A DNA stretch of 64,000 bases. Source: Clostridium_AQ sp900552125. GTDB lineage: Bacteria > Bacillota_I > Bacilli_A > Erysipelotrichales > Erysipelotrichaceae. The stretch lies in the NCBI GenBank assembly GCA_037892765.1, contig JBBKBW010000004.1; one strand, 5' to 3'. Below, in pieces: positions 1-9,299 of the stretch (positions within the stretch are counted from its first letter, which is position 1; each line of letters begins with the position of its first letter). Position numbers and translations under genes: made by a program. The notes under the pieces are model-generated. The model searched no databases. It was not told the origin of the DNA and was given only the letters and a program-made list of their open reading frames with translations.

Positions 1-1
1 T

Positions 2-355
2 ATTTCTAATAGATTTACTCTTGATGGTAAAAATGAAATTTTAGAATATGAAGGTATGGAAGAAAACTATTATAGAGATGAAGAAATAGAAAGCCTCATT
101 AATAATCGATTTGTTGTATCTGAAAAAGAAAGGCATGTATTTTATGGTGCCTATGGTGATGATGTAAACACAATCGGCGGATTTGCAAGTTGGGTACAAG
201 ATTGGGAATATAGAGAATGCCCTGAATGTGGAAAGAAAATGAAATATTTGGCTCAAATTCATTGGGATACAATAGAAGATTGTGCCGAAGGTACATTGTA
301 TATAGAGATATGTCCAGAATGTAAAATCGTTACAATGTTTCATCAACAGACATAA
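2..355 (+). CDS. DUF1963/YwqG-like protein, 3' part only
   Basis: The frame is open from the first bases, so this is the C-terminal ~117 residues of a gene that begins outside the window. An internal ATG at 56 exists, but the frame continues unbroken upstream of it. The tail has GGFASWVQD, then CPECGKKM and a second CPEC, i.e. two CxxC pairs that probably bind a metal. The IGG-x-pSWxQD...CPxC...QI pattern is what I associate with the C-terminus of DUF1963/YwqG-like proteins, which are common in immunity gene clusters. It heads a run of co-oriented immunity-type genes. Family assignment is from memory of the motif; the molecular role is unknown. Confidence 0.6.
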   Translation: MSNRFTLDGKNEILEYEGMEENYYRDEEIESLINNRFVVSEKERHVFYGAYGDDVNTIGGFASWVQDWEYRECPECGKKMKYLAQIHWDTIEDCAEGTLYIEICPECKIVTMFHQQT

Positions 356-558
356 TAAGATACAGATTATCAAGCTTTAAAAATTATTTCTTTGACTATA
401 AAATATTTAGTTTGACTACATATAAAATATGTAAGTATTAAAATTATTTAATATAGCATTAAATAAATTAAAGATAAAAATAATCATGGATTCAAATAGG
501 TAATTCGAGTTTTCATATATATGACATTGATTGTAAATTAAAGAAAGGATAAATCATT
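356..558. other. AT-rich intergenic spacer
   Basis: About 200 bases with no supported ORF. AAAGAAAGGAT at the right end is the ribosome binding site of the next gene. I see no convincing terminator hairpin. Confidence 0.5.
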
Positions 559-975
559 ATGAGTTACGATTTAATGGTATTTGAAAAAACAAAGGCACCT
601 GTTACAAGAAACGAATTTATAGCATGGTATGAAAAACAAACAGAATGGAGTGAAGATCACGATTATCAGAATATAAGTGTATCTTCACCATCTTTAAAAA
701 ATTGGTTTATGGAAATGATTAATAATTTTCCACCTATGAATGGTGACTATTCTCCAAATCTTGATCCACTCGATGAAAAAGAAGCGGAAGAATTGGAACT
801 TCATTTGGTTGATTATTCTATTGGTTACGATATGATTTATGCTTCATTCTCGTGGTCTGTAGCTCAAGAAGCATATGAACATATGCGTAAATTAGCAGTA
901 AAATATGATGTTGGTTTTTTCGATGCAAGTGAGGAAAATGGAGATATTATTTTTCCAAATGGAACAAAGATATAA
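559..975 (+). CDS. Conserved hypothetical, immunity-cluster type
   Basis: A 138-aa acidic cytosolic-looking protein with no signal peptide or membrane segment. The start is fixed by AAAGAAAGGA upstream. It opens MSYDLMVFEKTKAP, has a Trp-rich segment (WYEKQTEW) and a PPMNGDY loop, and ends with a small beta-rich half. I recall near-identical openings in uncharacterised Firmicutes proteins but cannot name a family. Position among immunity-type genes suggests an immunity or toxin-neutralising role; that is inference only. Confidence 0.75.
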   Translation: MSYDLMVFEKTKAPVTRNEFIAWYEKQTEWSEDHDYQNISVSSPSLKNWFMEMINNFPPMNGDYSPNLDPLDEKEAEELELHLVDYSIGYDMIYASFSWSVAQEAYEHMRKLAVKYDVGFFDASEENGDIIFPNGTKI

Positions 976-1077
976 ATTTTGTCAAAAGTATAGGTTTTAG
1001 GAGAAGGTAGATTAAGTGATATAAGTGAAACATATCTATCATTACTATATTATTTCAAATAATAAGGAGAATCATAT

Positions 1078-1536
1078 ATGAATAATAAAAAACTTTATGA
1101 ACTAGTAAATGAATATCATATTGGTACTGATTTGAGTTGTGCTGAAGCTATGTTTAAGGCTTGTAATGAATATTATGACTTAAAACTTAGTGAGGAGACA
1201 CGAAAGATGTTTTCACTTATGGGAATAGGTATGCAAACAGAACAATCATGTTGTGGAGCATTTACTGTTGCGGTAGGTATTATTGGTTTAATGACAACAG
1301 AAGATAATCAAATTAATGTTGATAATTCTGAAGGATATCAGATGATTCTAGAATTAACAGATTTTATGTTTGAAGCATGTGGTACTTTGCATTGTATTGA
1401 GTTACAAAAATTAGAGGCTAAAAATTATAGTAATCCTTGCCATGCAATTGTTGAGCTATTAGCAAAAAAACTGGAAGAAATACTTGATTGTTATGGTTAT
1501 GGAAAAGGTAAGAATAACAGCAACGAGTTTTCTTAG
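1078..1536 (+). CDS. C_GCAxxG_C_C-family redox-type protein
   Basis: A 152-aa Cys-rich protein. It has an N-terminal CAEAMFKAC, a central SCCGAFTVAVG and later single Cys residues (ACGTLHC, NPCHAI). This fits the spacing of the C_GCAxxG_C_C family (putative redox-active, predicted metal- or electron-transfer proteins), although the central motif is CCGAF rather than textbook CGA. No membrane segment. AAGGAG lies upstream of the ATG. It is unlike its immunity-type neighbours in fold, so it may be a passenger. Biochemical role unknown. Confidence 0.6.
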   Translation: MNNKKLYELVNEYHIGTDLSCAEAMFKACNEYYDLKLSEETRKMFSLMGIGMQTEQSCCGAFTVAVGIIGLMTTEDNQINVDNSEGYQMILELTDFMFEACGTLHCIELQKLEAKNYSNPCHAIVELLAKKLEEILDCYGYGKGKNNSNEFS

Positions 1537-1547
1537 GCAAATATAAA

Positions 1548-1847
1548 ATGAAAGAGTATATAAAATTGTTTTGGAACCACAAGCTAGATAAAGAACCTAA
1601 AGTTATTCTTTATGAGGTTGATGTAGATAATGAACGACTGGTTAGTCGTGCCATAGATGTTTATTTAAATCGAAGTACCAATAATGTTGAAAATTTTTAT
1701 GCAGAGGTTTTAGAAATAGTGCCTATTCCAAAGGTTGAAGAATTGAATAAAGGAATCTGGGGAACTGAAATAAGAGCATGTTTAATAGATAAAGAAGAAT
1801 TTGATAAAACTTGGATTAACTTAATTTATGATGGAACGATGATGTGA
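1548..1847 (+). CDS. DUF6881-like small protein
   Basis: A 99-aa protein starting only 11 nt after the previous stop, with a weak ribosome binding site (TTAGGC), so it is probably translationally coupled. The pattern YIKLFWNH..EPKVILYEVD, a middle strand, then IVPIPKVEELN and KEEFDKTW matches what I remember of DUF6881, a compact family found in toxin-immunity loci. It ends right before the ribosome binding site of the next gene. Function by family and context: candidate immunity protein. Confidence 0.6.
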   Translation: MKEYIKLFWNHKLDKEPKVILYEVDVDNERLVSRAIDVYLNRSTNNVENFYAEVLEIVPIPKVEELNKGIWGTEIRACLIDKEEFDKTWINLIYDGTMM

Positions 1848-1861
1848 TTTGGAGGTTTTTT

Positions 1862-2638
1862 ATGGATAAAAAAAGCAAAAAAATTCTGATTCGTTATATG
1901 GATGATACAAAGAGAAAGTTTTTATCATTAGAAGAAATTGCATATGCAAAAGAACATGGAGCTATTCTAGAGGATTTATTTATTTCAAATGAAGAAGCTA
2001 TACGTATTTTGACACAAAGTATAGAATCTATTTCTCTTAGTGACGCAGCTAACTCATTTTTATATAGTTTATCTACACGCGATATGGAGCATCGATATAT
2101 TTTAGCATCTTATGTATATGCTTTAAGCTGGTTGATGTTTGATAGAGGTAAGACAGATAAAGTACCATCTCGAATTGAAAGAACATTTTTTAATTGGGTT
2201 AAGTATCGTGGAGGTGGAATTTGGGGTGGAATTGGAAAACCTATTTTTTATCTCAGTGAATTTGTTCATATGGAAAAACAAACTCCTACAAATATTGATA
2301 AGAATATTTTGAAAGAAATAATATCAATATCATCAACAATGAGCGATCAAGCCACTGGTATTATGCTATGTAAAAAAATTCAAGAGAGTAAAATTTTGTC
2401 GGGTAATAAAAGTGAGATTATTGGAATTCTTGAAACACTTGCAATTTATGGAATTTTGGAATCACCATCGCATAAAGGCTATTTATATTCTTTTACCCCG
2501 CCATTAATGAGAGATACAGGAGATTTAAGACAAAGTCTATCTTATCCGCTAAACTGGTGGCGCGGGATAAATAAAGTGAATTATGATAATTGCTATAAAA
2601 TTTTTAATATTGATTTTTCCTATTTATCGAAAAGATAA
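1862..2638 (+). CDS. Hypothetical immunity-cluster protein, 258 aa
   Basis: The frame could open at a GTG at 1844, but TTTGGAGG at 1848-1855 sits correctly for the ATG at 1862, so I use that start. The product is mostly alpha-helical with a Gly/Trp-rich centre (RGGGIWGGIGKP). The C-terminal third reads like a winged-helix segment (EIIGILETLAIYGILE) followed by a Pro/Trp-rich tail. I do not recognise the family. It lies in the same directional string as the immunity-type genes. Confidence 0.7.
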   Translation: MDKKSKKILIRYMDDTKRKFLSLEEIAYAKEHGAILEDLFISNEEAIRILTQSIESISLSDAANSFLYSLSTRDMEHRYILASYVYALSWLMFDRGKTDKVPSRIERTFFNWVKYRGGGIWGGIGKPIFYLSEFVHMEKQTPTNIDKNILKEIISISSTMSDQATGIMLCKKIQESKILSGNKSEIIGILETLAIYGILESPSHKGYLYSFTPPLMRDTGDLRQSLSYPLNWWRGINKVNYDNCYKIFNIDFSYLSKR

Positions 2639-2805
2639 CAAAGTTATAAAATCTTTGAAATATATTTGTTACAGATGAATATGTGGTGAATTTGTTTAGG
2701 AGATTAAAGATTTATAAGTGATTGGTTCCTCTCATTGGAATGTTGAATTATTGATAATAGAAATCTTTTTATAAGACAAGATAAAAAGAGGAAAAGAGGA
2801 CGAAT
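2639..2805. other. Intergenic spacer
   Basis: 167 bases without an ORF. TAACAAA (about 2637) and TTTGTTA (about 2668) form a loose inverted repeat, but no T-run follows, so I do not call a terminator. AAAAGAGGA before 2806 is the next ribosome binding site. Confidence 0.4.
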
Positions 2806-3156
2806 ATGAAGAAAGAATTGGAGTTATATAAAAATTTTATTGATGGTCTTGTAGAACGTAAAGATAGTGTGATTGCTAAATGGATCAAGTGTGATGGATT
2901 TCCTAAGACAGATGATAATAAGGCGAAAAATGAATTCATTGCAAATTTGACATCAGAACAAAAAGAAGTATTGGCGTCTATGTTAGAAGAGGAACATATT
3001 GCTGGCATTCATACTGTACTTGCTTATATTAATAAAATGATGGATTTAGATGGCTTAGAGATAATTCAAAATGGAGTTTCATATCCTAATGATTACTTTG
3101 AAAGTTTACATTTTGATTTTATAAGTAGATGTGAGGGAGATGAATGGCCTGAATAA
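2806..3156 (+). CDS. DUF6547-like protein
   Basis: A 116-aa protein. Landmarks are YKNFIDGLVERKDSVIAKWI near the N-terminus, LTSEQKEVLASMLEEE in the middle, and the C-terminal DYFESLHFDFISRCEGDEWP. The last block is highly characteristic of a small uncharacterised family I know as DUF6547, usually seen beside SUKH and DUF2185 genes. Strong ribosome binding site AAGAGGACG. Likely an immunity or accessory protein; no biochemical function is established to my knowledge. Confidence 0.6.
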   Translation: MKKELELYKNFIDGLVERKDSVIAKWIKCDGFPKTDDNKAKNEFIANLTSEQKEVLASMLEEEHIAGIHTVLAYINKMMDLDGLEIIQNGVSYPNDYFESLHFDFISRCEGDEWPE

Positions 3157-3192
3157 CGTGAAGTTATGATTTTATTATTGGAGGTATAATTT

Positions 3193-6100
3193 ATGTATAT
3201 CGATAAATATTGGAAAAACTATATTGGTGGAACAGATGATAGTCTAAATTTAGTAGAATTTTTAGTGGATCAAAATAAGGAAGAAATTACTCTTAGTGAA
3301 ATATTTTCGAAGATAGGTCTTGATAGACAAAATTGGGATTTTCATCAAACGGTTGAATATTTAGAATATACTCATTCAAACGGAGTAGAAATAGATTTTC
3401 ATTTTGCAATCGATATCATTACTGATTTAGCAGCTATATTATTGGAATGTTATGTAAATGGGTTTGTAAATCTAAATGATTTAGATAATTATCATACACC
3501 GTTACGTAGAATTAGGATAGTTGCAACTTCTGAGGAAAATTCAGCATTAAATAATGCGCTTAAAGAATTTGTAAGTGATCCTCTTAGCTATGATTTACAT
3601 GAATTTGTTGATGATGAAGATATGTATGCAATGGCTAAAGATGTAGAAGAAATACGTAAAGAGCTGTATGAATCAGGTGGGAGAAATAAGAATTTTAATA
3701 TAAAAAGAGATGATATGAAAGAACTTTTAGTGGATTGGAAAGAAGCTAATGGTTGTCTTGCATCTAATCGTGTAATGGTAGAAGGATGTAAGGTTGGCTA
3801 TTTTTATAGAGAAAAGCCTGATGGTGATTGGGATAGTGGTTGGCGCTTTACAGCAGGCGATGAAAGTGATGATTATATGAATGATCCTAATAATGCAGGA
3901 ATATATTCATTAAATTCAGTATGTAATAATGATATTGATATTATGCCGCTACTTTCTACGCCTTATCCTTGTGCTTTTGAACGTGATAATAATGGAGAGT
4001 TTTATCAGATTGAAGATGAAAAATTGGAAAATTATGAGGAGGAAATAAATATGGATATTTTAGCTCAATGTCAAAAGTGGAATGAAGAAGGTAAGTATTA
4101 TAAGATTATAGAAACACTTGAGGCTATTTCAGATCGTATTCCTGAAATGGATAGTGAACTAGCTCGTGCCTATAATAATTTAGCTGATCCACATAAGCCA
4201 ACATGTAATGAAATACTTAAAAAAGCCATAAATCTACTCAAACCTCATGAGGAATATTTCAAGGATGATCATTGTTGGAATTTTCGTATGGGCTATGCCT
4301 ATCTCTTTTTGAATCAGGAAGCCCGTGCACTTTATTATTTTGAAAAAGCTTTAGAAGCTCGTCCAAATGACGAAGATACAGAAGAGTTTATTTCTTGGTG
4401 TAAGGAACGTATCGATTATCCTTTATTTTATGCAAGTTTTAAAGACCGAACAAAAAAGGCTTGGGAAGAATTTATAAAACAAGAGAAAGAACTTCGTAAG
4501 ATTATTGATGAAGACAAAAATAATGAACATGGAAACGAATTGATAAAGAAATGTACTGAAATACTGAATATAGCGTTTTATGATATATCCTTCGAACTAG
4601 GATATAACGGGAATAAATATGAGCTTATTCTTACTCCAGAAGGTGATAAAGTCAAATTGTTTGAGCTAGTTTATTTTGCTAAACATGCTCCTAAAGAAAT
4701 AGAAAATGATTGGAATATTATTGTTGGAAGACAGCCAATTACAAATATGTCTCTTAGAGTAGATGACTTTGATATTAATGCAGATGATGTCTTAGTATGG
4801 GTTAAACAAAATGAAGGTGGCGTAGATTTAAGTGTTTATTGTGAAAAGACACAAAAACTTTTAAAAGAAGAAGAAAATAGGGTATGGTGGCTTCTTACAA
4901 CTATGACAGATTTAGTTTTAGGTGAAATCATACATATGCGATACATTGACTCATTTGATATCATAGATTCAATCAAAGATGATAATTGGATTACTCTTAC
5001 AAAGTTACCTCTAAAACTTGAAGAAATGGGGTTTACTCTTGGGAATGATCCTGAGGCTTTAATAGAACTGTATACTGGATATGAAATGAAACCTGTTGAA
5101 GATGAAGGCACGGATTTAAGGTTGGATACAATTTTTGGTTCTACATGTTGTGCAGCTATAATTAATGAGTATTTAAGTAATGAAGAAGACAGCATGGACA
5201 ATTTACAGGCTGATGGAAGTGTGGCAGGTTTCTTCTATTATCCTTTAGGAGGGTTTAGTGGAGAAAATTTCACACAAAAAATATTTGATTTCAGGGATAA
5301 ATTTGAAGAATATTTACTTAAGACATGTGGTGAAGATTGCATAGTTTTAATTGGCGGTGCAAGTGGAACTAGATTTGGTTATGTAGACTTTATTGCATGG
5401 GATATACAAAGTGTTTTAAAAATAGCTAAAGAATTTTTTGATGGAACAGATGATGTTGAATGGGCTAATTTCCATGTATTTAGAAGAAATGCAGGAAGCG
5501 TATGTCTAAAATATACTAAAGATAAAAACGATAATAATGAACATACCGATGAATTGGATGAAATGCTTACAGGTATGGACTATATTCATTATGATCAGCA
5601 AAATTGTGAGGAGTTTTACAATCAACTTGAAAAATGGAATGATAATGATGAATATACACGTTGTATTCAGGCACTAAATACGATACCAGAAGATTTGCGT
5701 GATTATCGCTCTACTTATGCTTTAGCTAGGGCTTTAGAAAATTATGCAATAATTGGCGATCATAAAGAAGGAACACCTAGATATATGGGGGATAAAGCAC
5801 TTAATAAGGCTATTGAAGCTTTAGAAAGTGTACGTGAAGAAGGTAAAGACAAAGCAGAATGGAATATGCGAATGGCATATGCTTATCAATATCTTTATAA
5901 ACAAGAAGAAAAAGCCATAGAATATGCGAAACGCTGGGCGAGCCTTGATCCTAAAGATGAAGATGCATCATTGGTCATTCAAGAATGTGAAAAAGAAATA
6001 GAAATAAGAAATAAAAGTACAAAGAAAAATAAAAAAGAAAAGAGGATATTAAGTGACATACCTTTTGAAGGATTTGATCTTGATAATTTTTGGGATGATA

Positions 6101-8679
6101 GTGATTATGCTTTAAAAGAATATGTAAGTAATCCACCTACAGATAAGCTGATTGCTGAAGTGGAAGAAAAGCTTGGTTATAAACTTCCAAAGTCATATAT
6201 CTGGCTTATGAAACAACATAATGGTGGTCTCCCTAAAAATACATGTTTCCCAACTGATGAGCCTACATCATGGGCAGAAGATCATGTGGCAATCACTGGA
6301 ATAATGGGCATTGGTAAAGATAAGGATTGTTCAATTTGTGGAGGTTTAGGAAGTCAGTTCATGATTGATGAGTGGGGATATCCGGATATCGGTGTAGCTA
6401 TATGTGATTGTCCTAGTGCAGGTCATGATATGATTTTCTTAGATTATAGAGAATGTGGTCCAGAAGGGGAACCTAAGGTAGTGCATATTGATCAAGAATG
6501 TGATTATAAAATAACACATCTGGCTGACAGTTTTGAAGAATTTATCTGTGGTCTTGTGAGCGATGAAGAATTTGAATTGTATGATGACATTGAATCAGGT
6601 GATGAATCTAAGGACATAAAAGATGATGAAACAAAAAAAGGAATGTTTACGGGATTTGTATTATTATCAAAAGGAAAATGGGATAAAGCAAAATTTATTA
6701 ATGATTTAAAAGAAAAATGGGATATTTATGCCTATGAAGATGAAGGTGAAAATAATGAAAATGCATTGGTATTTGAAGTTGATGGAATGATGACTATGTT
6801 GGGATTTATGCCATATCCTGTTCCTGATAGAGAGGCAGAAATCAATGCAGAGAATAATTATATGTGGAAAGATGCAGTAAATGCTGCAAAAGAGCATTGT
6901 GCACATATAATAGTTGCTATTGTTGGTCAAGAAGATGATGTTTACAAAAAAGGTAAGTTATTTACAAAGATCATATCTGCTTGTTGTAGACAACCTTATG
7001 TAAGTGGTATCTATACTAGTGGTGTTGTATTTGAACCAAGTTATTATGAAAACTGTGCTGATATAATGAAAGAAGACTACTTACCTATCTATAACTGGAT
7101 ATGGTTTGGTCTATATCAAAATGAAAAAGGTATGAACGCATATACTTATGGCATGGACATATTTGGCAAAGATGAGATGGAAGTTTTAGATGTAGATGCT
7201 GAACCTAAAGAAGTATATGACTTTTTAACAAGTTTGGTATCTTATGTTTTAGAGTATGATGCAGTTTTACAAGACGGTGAAACGATAGGCTTCTCACAAG
7301 ATGATAAGCATACTATTACTAGAAGTAAAGGGGTATCTCTTGATGGCATGACCTTAAAAATATCATATGATCCATTAGATATCAAAGATGATTTTGAAGA
7401 AACGGAAGATATCATCATGGATTATGGTGGATATCACACTGATACGATTTTAGAAAAAGAATTACCAGTTGAAGAAGTCAATGTTTATAATCATATGGCA
7501 ATCTATTTACGTTGGTGTATGGAGCATGATCTAATGAGTGATGATTTCTTAAAAGAATATAAAGGACTTGTAGAAGCAGTGAAAAAAGATCCTACAAGTG
7601 AAGATTTAAGGCATTTTATATGGGATACCTTAGATGGCTATTTGAATACCTCTTTGTTTAACAAAACAGGAAAGATGTTTGCAAATTATTATTATGGTAA
7701 CTTTAATCATCCATATTATCCAAGTGATATCGATACCTATGCCATCAAAAAAATAGGAATAGACAGAAACTATTCTGATGAAATACAAGATGAAGCATAT
7801 CTGTTTATTCCATATGATGAAACATTTTATCAAGATATGTCAAAAATTATTGAAAGACGCTTTGTCAATTGGCAAGGTCAAGAATTTGATCCAGACACTA
7901 TGGAACCTTCTGAACTTGCAGAAGCAATGATGAAATATTTAGATTGTGAATGTATTTATTTCCCTTCTATGAAAGATGATGACCCAATCACTTCTGCATA
8001 CGATTATGCTAAAAGGGATGGAGCAAATGAAGGATATATCCCAGTGCTTATCAATGTAGACGAAATATTGTGGGAATGCTTAATAATGAATTCTGATCCT
8101 GATAGTGACGGTGAGGATGGTTATGAGTTTAATTTAGATAATGTAACAAATTATCGTAAGCAAATCTTATCTTCAATATTAAAAGATGGAAAAGAAATTA
8201 TTGAGAATTATCTGAGTGATAGAAAATCAGAAGCAGAAGATGATGAGATGGATTGGGATGAAGAAATAATAGGTACTATGAGTGGAGGATATGACAATTG
8301 CCGTTTCTCAAGTTACTGGAATTCAGAAACAACTATGACTTATCCTGTTATTTTAGCAAAATTACCTGTGAAAAATCCTTGGGAAATTTTTGCATATTTA
8401 CCATTTGGTGGTTGGAATGAATGTCCTAATACACTAGAACTAATGGCAGTTTCAAAATATTGGTTTGAAAAATATGATGCAATTCCATCTGTTATAACGC
8501 ATGATGAATTAGAATTCCTATTACCAAAACCAATCGATAAAGAAAAAGCGATGGAAGTAGCTACAGAACAATATGGATTTTGTCCTGATGTTATAGATCA
8601 GCAAGAAGATGATCCTACTATCGGTAACTTGGCTGATGTACTATGGCAGTCTACTGTTTGGTATTTTTGGTGGGATTAA
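3193..8679 (+). CDS. 1,828-aa fusion of many immunity domains (DUF2185-TPR-SUKH-DUF4261-DUF7832-DUF4253)
   Basis: One uninterrupted frame after a clear ribosome binding site (GGAGG, 3180-3184). Modules by approximate residue: 1-165, an N-terminal domain often found alone in immunity loci; 175-275, DUF2185 (Imm33-like: ASNRVMVEG, GYFYREKPD, DSGWRFTAGDE); 287-410, TPR-like helices; 424-780, unrecognised alpha/beta region; 797-940, a second TPR-like block ending in a Lys-rich linker; 956-1133, SUKH/SMI1-KNR4 (LGYKLPKSYIWLMKQHNGG); 1150-1391, DUF4261 (SGIYTSGVVFEP, WIWFGLY, DGETIGFS); 1429-1490, DUF7832-like; 1714-1828, DUF4253-like (PWEIFAYLPFGGWNECP). No signal peptide or membrane helix. Each named module normally occurs as a separate short immunity protein, so this is a poly-immunity protein. 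Internal Met codons with Shine-Dalgarno-like GGAGG (for example before 4051) could give internal starts. Confidence 0.85.
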   Translation: MYIDKYWKNYIGGTDDSLNLVEFLVDQNKEEITLSEIFSKIGLDRQNWDFHQTVEYLEYTHSNGVEIDFHFAIDIITDLAAILLECYVNGFVNLNDLDNYHTPLRRIRIVATSEENSALNNALKEFVSDPLSYDLHEFVDDEDMYAMAKDVEEIRKELYESGGRNKNFNIKRDDMKELLVDWKEANGCLASNRVMVEGCKVGYFYREKPDGDWDSGWRFTAGDESDDYMNDPNNAGIYSLNSVCNNDIDIMPLLSTPYPCAFERDNNGEFYQIEDEKLENYEEEINMDILAQCQKWNEEGKYYKIIETLEAISDRIPEMDSELARAYNNLADPHKPTCNEILKKAINLLKPHEEYFKDDHCWNFRMGYAYLFLNQEARALYYFEKALEARPNDEDTEEFISWCKERIDYPLFYASFKDRTKKAWEEFIKQEKELRKIIDEDKNNEHGNELIKKCTEILNIAFYDISFELGYNGNKYELILTPEGDKVKLFELVYFAKHAPKEIENDWNIIVGRQPITNMSLRVDDFDINADDVLVWVKQNEGGVDLSVYCEKTQKLLKEEENRVWWLLTTMTDLVLGEIIHMRYIDSFDIIDSIKDDNWITLTKLPLKLEEMGFTLGNDPEALIELYTGYEMKPVEDEGTDLRLDTIFGSTCCAAIINEYLSNEEDSMDNLQADGSVAGFFYYPLGGFSGENFTQKIFDFRDKFEEYLLKTCGEDCIVLIGGASGTRFGYVDFIAWDIQSVLKIAKEFFDGTDDVEWANFHVFRRNAGSVCLKYTKDKNDNNEHTDELDEMLTGMDYIHYDQQNCEEFYNQLEKWNDNDEYTRCIQALNTIPEDLRDYRSTYALARALENYAIIGDHKEGTPRYMGDKALNKAIEALESVREEGKDKAEWNMRMAYAYQYLYKQEEKAIEYAKRWASLDPKDEDASLVIQECEKEIEIRNKSTKKNKKEKRILSDIPFEGFDLDNFWDDSDYALKEYVSNPPTDKLIAEVEEKLGYKLPKSYIWLMKQHNGGLPKNTCFPTDEPTSWAEDHVAITGIMGIGKDKDCSICGGLGSQFMIDEWGYPDIGVAICDCPSAGHDMIFLDYRECGPEGEPKVVHIDQECDYKITHLADSFEEFICGLVSDEEFELYDDIESGDESKDIKDDETKKGMFTGFVLLSKGKWDKAKFINDLKEKWDIYAYEDEGENNENALVFEVDGMMTMLGFMPYPVPDREAEINAENNYMWKDAVNAAKEHCAHIIVAIVGQEDDVYKKGKLFTKIISACCRQPYVSGIYTSGVVFEPSYYENCADIMKEDYLPIYNWIWFGLYQNEKGMNAYTYGMDIFGKDEMEVLDVDAEPKEVYDFLTSLVSYVLEYDAVLQDGETIGFSQDDKHTITRSKGVSLDGMTLKISYDPLDIKDDFEETEDIIMDYGGYHTDTILEKELPVEEVNVYNHMAIYLRWCMEHDLMSDDFLKEYKGLVEAVKKDPTSEDLRHFIWDTLDGYLNTSLFNKTGKMFANYYYGNFNHPYYPSDIDTYAIKKIGIDRNYSDEIQDEAYLFIPYDETFYQDMSKIIERRFVNWQGQEFDPDTMEPSELAEAMMKYLDCECIYFPSMKDDDPITSAYDYAKRDGANEGYIPVLINVDEILWECLIMNSDPDSDGEDGYEFNLDNVTNYRKQILSSILKDGKEIIENYLSDRKSEAEDDEMDWDEEIIGTMSGGYDNCRFSSYWNSETTMTYPVILAKLPVKNPWEIFAYLPFGGWNECPNTLELMAVSKYWFEKYDAIPSVITHDELEFLLPKPIDKEKAMEVATEQYGFCPDVIDQQEDDPTIGNLADVLWQSTVWYFWWD

Positions 8680-8694
8680 TTAGGAGGAAATTAT

Positions 8695-9282
8695 ATGATA
8701 AGTATAAATGAAATTTTAAAACCAGATTTTGATTGGGAAAAACTAAAAATTGATGATGAACAATTTGATGAATTATGTGCAGATCTAATTATAGATTTCC
8801 TTAAGAAAAATACTCCAAAAGAAAGACAACTATTGGCATTAAGTTGGAACTTTGATAATTCAAAAAAAGTAATAAAATGGATAGTAGATCAAAAAGATAC
8901 AGATAAAGGGACAATTCTATATCTGTATTGGTATATGGCTCCAATATTTTATAAAGAGAATTACGCAAATAGAAAGGAATGTGAGATAGAAAATTCTTGG
9001 ACCTTGGAAGATTATGATATTATTGCTACCATAGAAAAAAATTATATTTCTGATTTTTATAAAGAACAGATTTATGGATTTAATCCAAAGAAGGATTTAT
9101 ATTCTGAAGGATATGATTGGACTGAAAGGTATGATGAGAATAAAGTGAAATCAAAAATACCATACAAATTATTTGAACCATTGAATGGAGAGTTTTTAGA
9201 GGCGCCTGATTGGGAGGAAGGAATTCCTACAGAGATTTCAGAAATAATGGATAAACTTTGCGAAGCAGTAGATGAAGAATGA
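8695..9282 (+). CDS. DUF4274-like protein
   Basis: A 195-aa protein beginning 15 nt after the giant gene with AGGAGG at ideal spacing, so it is co-transcribed. The blocks LALSWNFDN, VIKWIVDQKDTDKGTILYLYWYMAP and later IEKNYISDFYKEQ follow the DUF4274 pattern (helical repeat-like, counting of non-permanent residues as in ankyrin-type folds). DUF4274 proteins accompany polymorphic toxins. The C-terminal ~40 residues are acidic. Cytosolic; no catalytic residues are apparent. Confidence 0.6.
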   Translation: MISINEILKPDFDWEKLKIDDEQFDELCADLIIDFLKKNTPKERQLLALSWNFDNSKKVIKWIVDQKDTDKGTILYLYWYMAPIFYKENYANRKECEIENSWTLEDYDIIATIEKNYISDFYKEQIYGFNPKKDLYSEGYDWTERYDENKVKSKIPYKLFEPLNGEFLEAPDWEEGIPTEISEIMDKLCEAVDEE

Positions 9283-9299
9283 TTTACGGAGGAAATCTC

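Noticed and set aside
41..373. Long - strand frame of 110 codons at the left end
   Set aside because: It mirrors the DUF1963-like coding frame; its product is a Phe/Ile/Tyr-rich string typical of antisense AT-rich DNA and has no ribosome binding site.
1844..1861. Upstream GTG start for the 258-aa gene
   Set aside because: It overlaps the previous stop and contains the GGAGG that serves the ATG at 1862.
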